NCBI GenBank assembly: GCA_964200075.2
Contig: CAXNAA020000404.1
Location: forward strand, 1-21,599
DNA: 21,599 nucleotides
Direction: 5' to 3'
Source of the DNA: Sphacelaria rigidula
Taxonomy: Eukaryota > Phaeophyceae > Sphacelariales
The notes beneath the pieces are model-generated. The model was given only the letters and a program-made list of their open reading frames with translations. It did not search any database and was not told the origin of the DNA. Positions 19,706 through 21,599 of this stretch are shown one piece after another (position 1 is the stretch's first letter; each line of letters begins with the position of its first letter). The translations under genes and the position numbers were made by a program.

Positions 19706-19846
19706 CCCGCCCCACTCCCCCCCAGAAGAGGATTCGGCTCTTGCCTGGAGACGCCTCATTATTTCGGATCGATCATCCTTGGAGCTTTCTCCGGATAGAG
19801 GAGCAGCCACGACGCCCACCTCCTCCAGTCGTTCTGTCAGCCAAGT
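19706..19846 (-). CDS. DEAD-box RNA helicase, exon at the start of RecA-like domain 2
   Basis: It encodes V-T-W-L-T-E-R-L-E-E-V-G-V-V-A-A-P-L-S-G-E, then D-D-R-S-E-I-M-R-R-L-Q. This matches the helix after motif IV and the conserved G-(x)-x-x-x-x-R segment (usually H-G-D-x-x-Q-x-x-R) of DEAD-box proteins. The acceptor is ATCAAAAG at 19,848-19,847. Two phase-0 donors are possible. GGG|GTGTAT ends the exon at 19,706 and leaves a Gly/Ser/Glu-rich insert of 13 residues. CAG|GCAAGA, a GC donor, ends it at 19,745 and gives a length nearer the family norm. The upstream exon with motif IV (V-F-x-x-T) was not found in the window. Confidence 0.75.
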
Positions 19847-20875
19847 CACCTTTTGATCGTGAACGTTTCACAAACCGAAAAAAAAAAAATCCGGGAAAAA
19901 ACGGAGGTATGATCGTTTTCATGAGTGATTGATTGATTGTCGTACTACCTTATCTTATCCACAGGGATCCAGCCGTGGTCACGTTATGGACGTACACAGG
20001 ACAAAACAAAACCGAAGCACTTGCTGAAGATTGTTTTTTTCATTTGATCGAAAGGATGTCGCACTTAAAGTGATCCCCGAGGGGTGAAGCCGTGGTAACA
20101 TGATGGACGTACACACGAAAAACAAAGCTGAAACACTCGCTCTGGAAAAAGAAGGGACAGCAAAAGAAAATAGTGGAACAGAACGGCATAGTGGGAGGAA
20201 AAAAAAAGAAACAGATAATGCAGAACAGAACAACGTAGCAGACTGAAAAATGCGCAAAGAAAGAGCATGTATAAATATGAAACAAAAGAACATGCCTTGT
20301 CAAAAAGCCGCGATGGTGCGCAGGGAGTGACTGGAGACCCTCTCCACCCCTCTCCCATCATAGGATCACTCAACAATACGTTCACATCGAAGCAGTGAGG
20401 ACGAAACACAGAAAACAAAGAAACTTAACAGCACTGCCGCGCTCCGCACATACCCACAGCTGAGGCCTCACGCCGGGGCGTGCTGCACACTCAACCTCGT
20501 ATTTCGTTCAACCAACACGCATCGCCCCGACGGGCATCGTAACGCTTCTCCAAGTCGACTGCTGCGTAACCCACGGGCAATTTTTAACGTACCCGGCCCG
20601 CGGTTATTTTTCGAGACAACGTTCTCTCATCACTTTTCTAGTCCGTGTTCCCTCCTCCCGAAGGCGAGTCCGTAGGCTCAAGGCATTAGCCGGCCCATAT
20701 TTGATCTCCTGGATCGAAAAGTTGCATCTCACATTTTTTGTCTAGTATGGGACCCGCGCTGCCATCGCCCGTCTACTTTTGTCTGCTCTTCATGATGTTT
20801 TGCCGACGCACATTCTCACGTACGTCTGGTGAAAACAAACCTTGCTTCGGGATACATTCACATTTTCCCCCTCAT
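19847..20875 (-). other. Probable upstream helicase intron
   Basis: It should contain or be followed by the exons for motifs Q to IV, but no G-K-T, DEAD or SAT coding sequence was recognised on the minus strand here. A-rich and T-rich tracts (19,877-19,890; 20,193-20,215) and the imperfect duplication at 19,964-20,141 are the visible features. Confidence 0.4.
19964..20141 (+). repeat. Imperfect direct duplication, about 65-bp units
   Basis: Unit 1 (about 19,964-20,026) and unit 2 (about 20,072-20,141) both contain AGCCGTGGT, TATGGACGTACACA or TGATGGACGTACACA, ACAAA and GAAGCACTTGCT or GAAACACTCGCT in the same order. Unit 2 has extra bases near its start. Units start about 110 bp apart. Confidence 0.5.
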
Positions 20876-21178
20876 GACAACGCTTTCGTGAGATGGAGAG
20901 TAGAGCGCTGATTGAGAGTGAGCTTGATCACTTGCTTTAACTTGGCCAATTTTTTAATTTCGTGTGTGCTTTTCTTTGCCTCCAACACTGGTGATGTACT
21001 TACAGCTAGACGTCGACATCCTTCTCAGGGATACCAATGGCCTCAGTGGCAAGCTACTACAGAAAGCATATCGGGCCCCGCGAAGGTGCATTTCGGAACT
21101 GAAACGAGTCAGTCACCGTTTGACCGTTTTTTTACTCTCAATCGCATCCTCTACTCTCAATCTCACGAAAACATTGTT
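20876..21178 (+). repeat. 300-bp MITE (family M), copy 4
   Basis: The ends are ACAACGCTTTCGTGAGATGG and CAATCTCACGAAAACATTGTT. Same orientation as copy 1. It shares TGTGTGCTTTTCTTTG, AAGCTACTACAGAAAGCATA and CGGAACTGAAACGA. CATG occurs next to the left end (20,873-20,876) and one base beyond the right end, possibly a degraded target duplication. Confidence 0.75.
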
Positions 21179-21599
21179 CCATGTAGTCAATCGAGTCTAT
21201 ACCACTCAAATGACCCCGAGAGTGCCCGTGGTAACGGTTTCGAGACTTGTTCGGCTGACAGACCCGCGGGATAATGGAGGATGGCCATTGTAGGCGTAGA
21301 TGGAAGCTAAGTGGAGACGGACAGTCAGCAGGGATGATGCAAAGCGGACCGGTTCGACCAGCAGGTGTGCCGCAGCCGTTTCTGATCGGGGTCGAGTGCG
21401 CAGGGGGGTTTTCATCCTCGTTCATATACACGATAAGTGGGCAAAGCGTAGCTGCCCGTTTTTTTTTATCCCATCCACACTTTGAACCCCTCCCCTTCCT
21501 CGGGATAAGCTCGTGGTCTCAAGGAATCGACTTATCTCTCCCCCGGTACGTGCCTTTCATTTTGGTCCCGCGGATTGGGTCAGCACTCCCGCACCGCGT
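21179..21599. other. Right end of the window, no recognised gene
   Basis: The open frames (for example 21,431-21,138 minus) have no helicase motif and overlap the MITE end. Probably still intronic or upstream of visible helicase exons. Confidence 0.3.

Noticed and set aside
20912-21274. 120- and 109-codon plus-strand ORFs
   Set aside because: They lie inside MITE copy 4 and run past its end. Similar frames appear in the other MITE copies (2,964-3,303; 5,903-6,255; 13,212-13,603) with frameshifts and stops, so they are not maintained.

Overview
This is a window of eukaryotic nuclear DNA. The evidence is split coding sequence with canonical GT/AG junctions and protein motifs that continue across them, large introns, no operons or Shine-Dalgarno sites, and abundant short inverted-repeat elements. 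Base composition is close to balanced. The two recognisable genes are a plant/algal-type ferric-chelate reductase and an RH47-like DEAD-box helicase. They suit a photosynthetic or formerly photosynthetic protist with large introns (for example a chromerid or stramenopile alga), but the species cannot be named from this sequence. No tRNA, rRNA or CRISPR array was recognised.

Left and middle (1-10,514): two exons on the minus strand look like the start of one ferric reductase gene. Exon A (10,514-10,087) carries the first two membrane helices. Exon B (547-362) carries a third helix. Their splice phases match, which implies an intron of about 9.5 kb; the rest of the gene lies beyond the left edge. 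That intron is packed with non-autonomous inverted-repeat elements. It also contains a possible two-exon zinc-ribbon fragment (minus strand, about 7,985-7,652) and two weak plus-strand coding candidates (4,859-5,014 and 5,667-5,808).

Middle right (10,515-16,121): no convincing gene was found. The region holds a MITE copy (13,357-13,659) and a run of four head-to-tail foldback elements in the order C-D-D-C (14,043-15,363). It also holds the second copies of several dispersed repeats.

Right (16,122-19,846 and beyond): the 3' half of a DEAD-box RNA helicase lies on the minus strand. Three exons encode the RecA-like domain 2 (motifs V and VI), followed by a disordered, strongly acidic tail of about 500 residues. 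The tail ends in tandem Asp/Gly/Trp repeats. The ATPase half (motifs Q, I, DEAD, SAT) was not found and should lie beyond the right edge or in unrecognised upstream exons.

Repeat families: a 300-bp MITE (4 copies); a 200-bp element with telomere-like GGGTTA repeats inside (3 copies); a 1.1-kb element with 105-110 bp terminal repeats that contains one copy of each of those two families; foldback families C and D; a family ending in a GGGAACCTCGAGTTTGAG-type motif; and shorter dispersed repeats F, G and H. No transposase gene was seen, so all appear non-autonomous.
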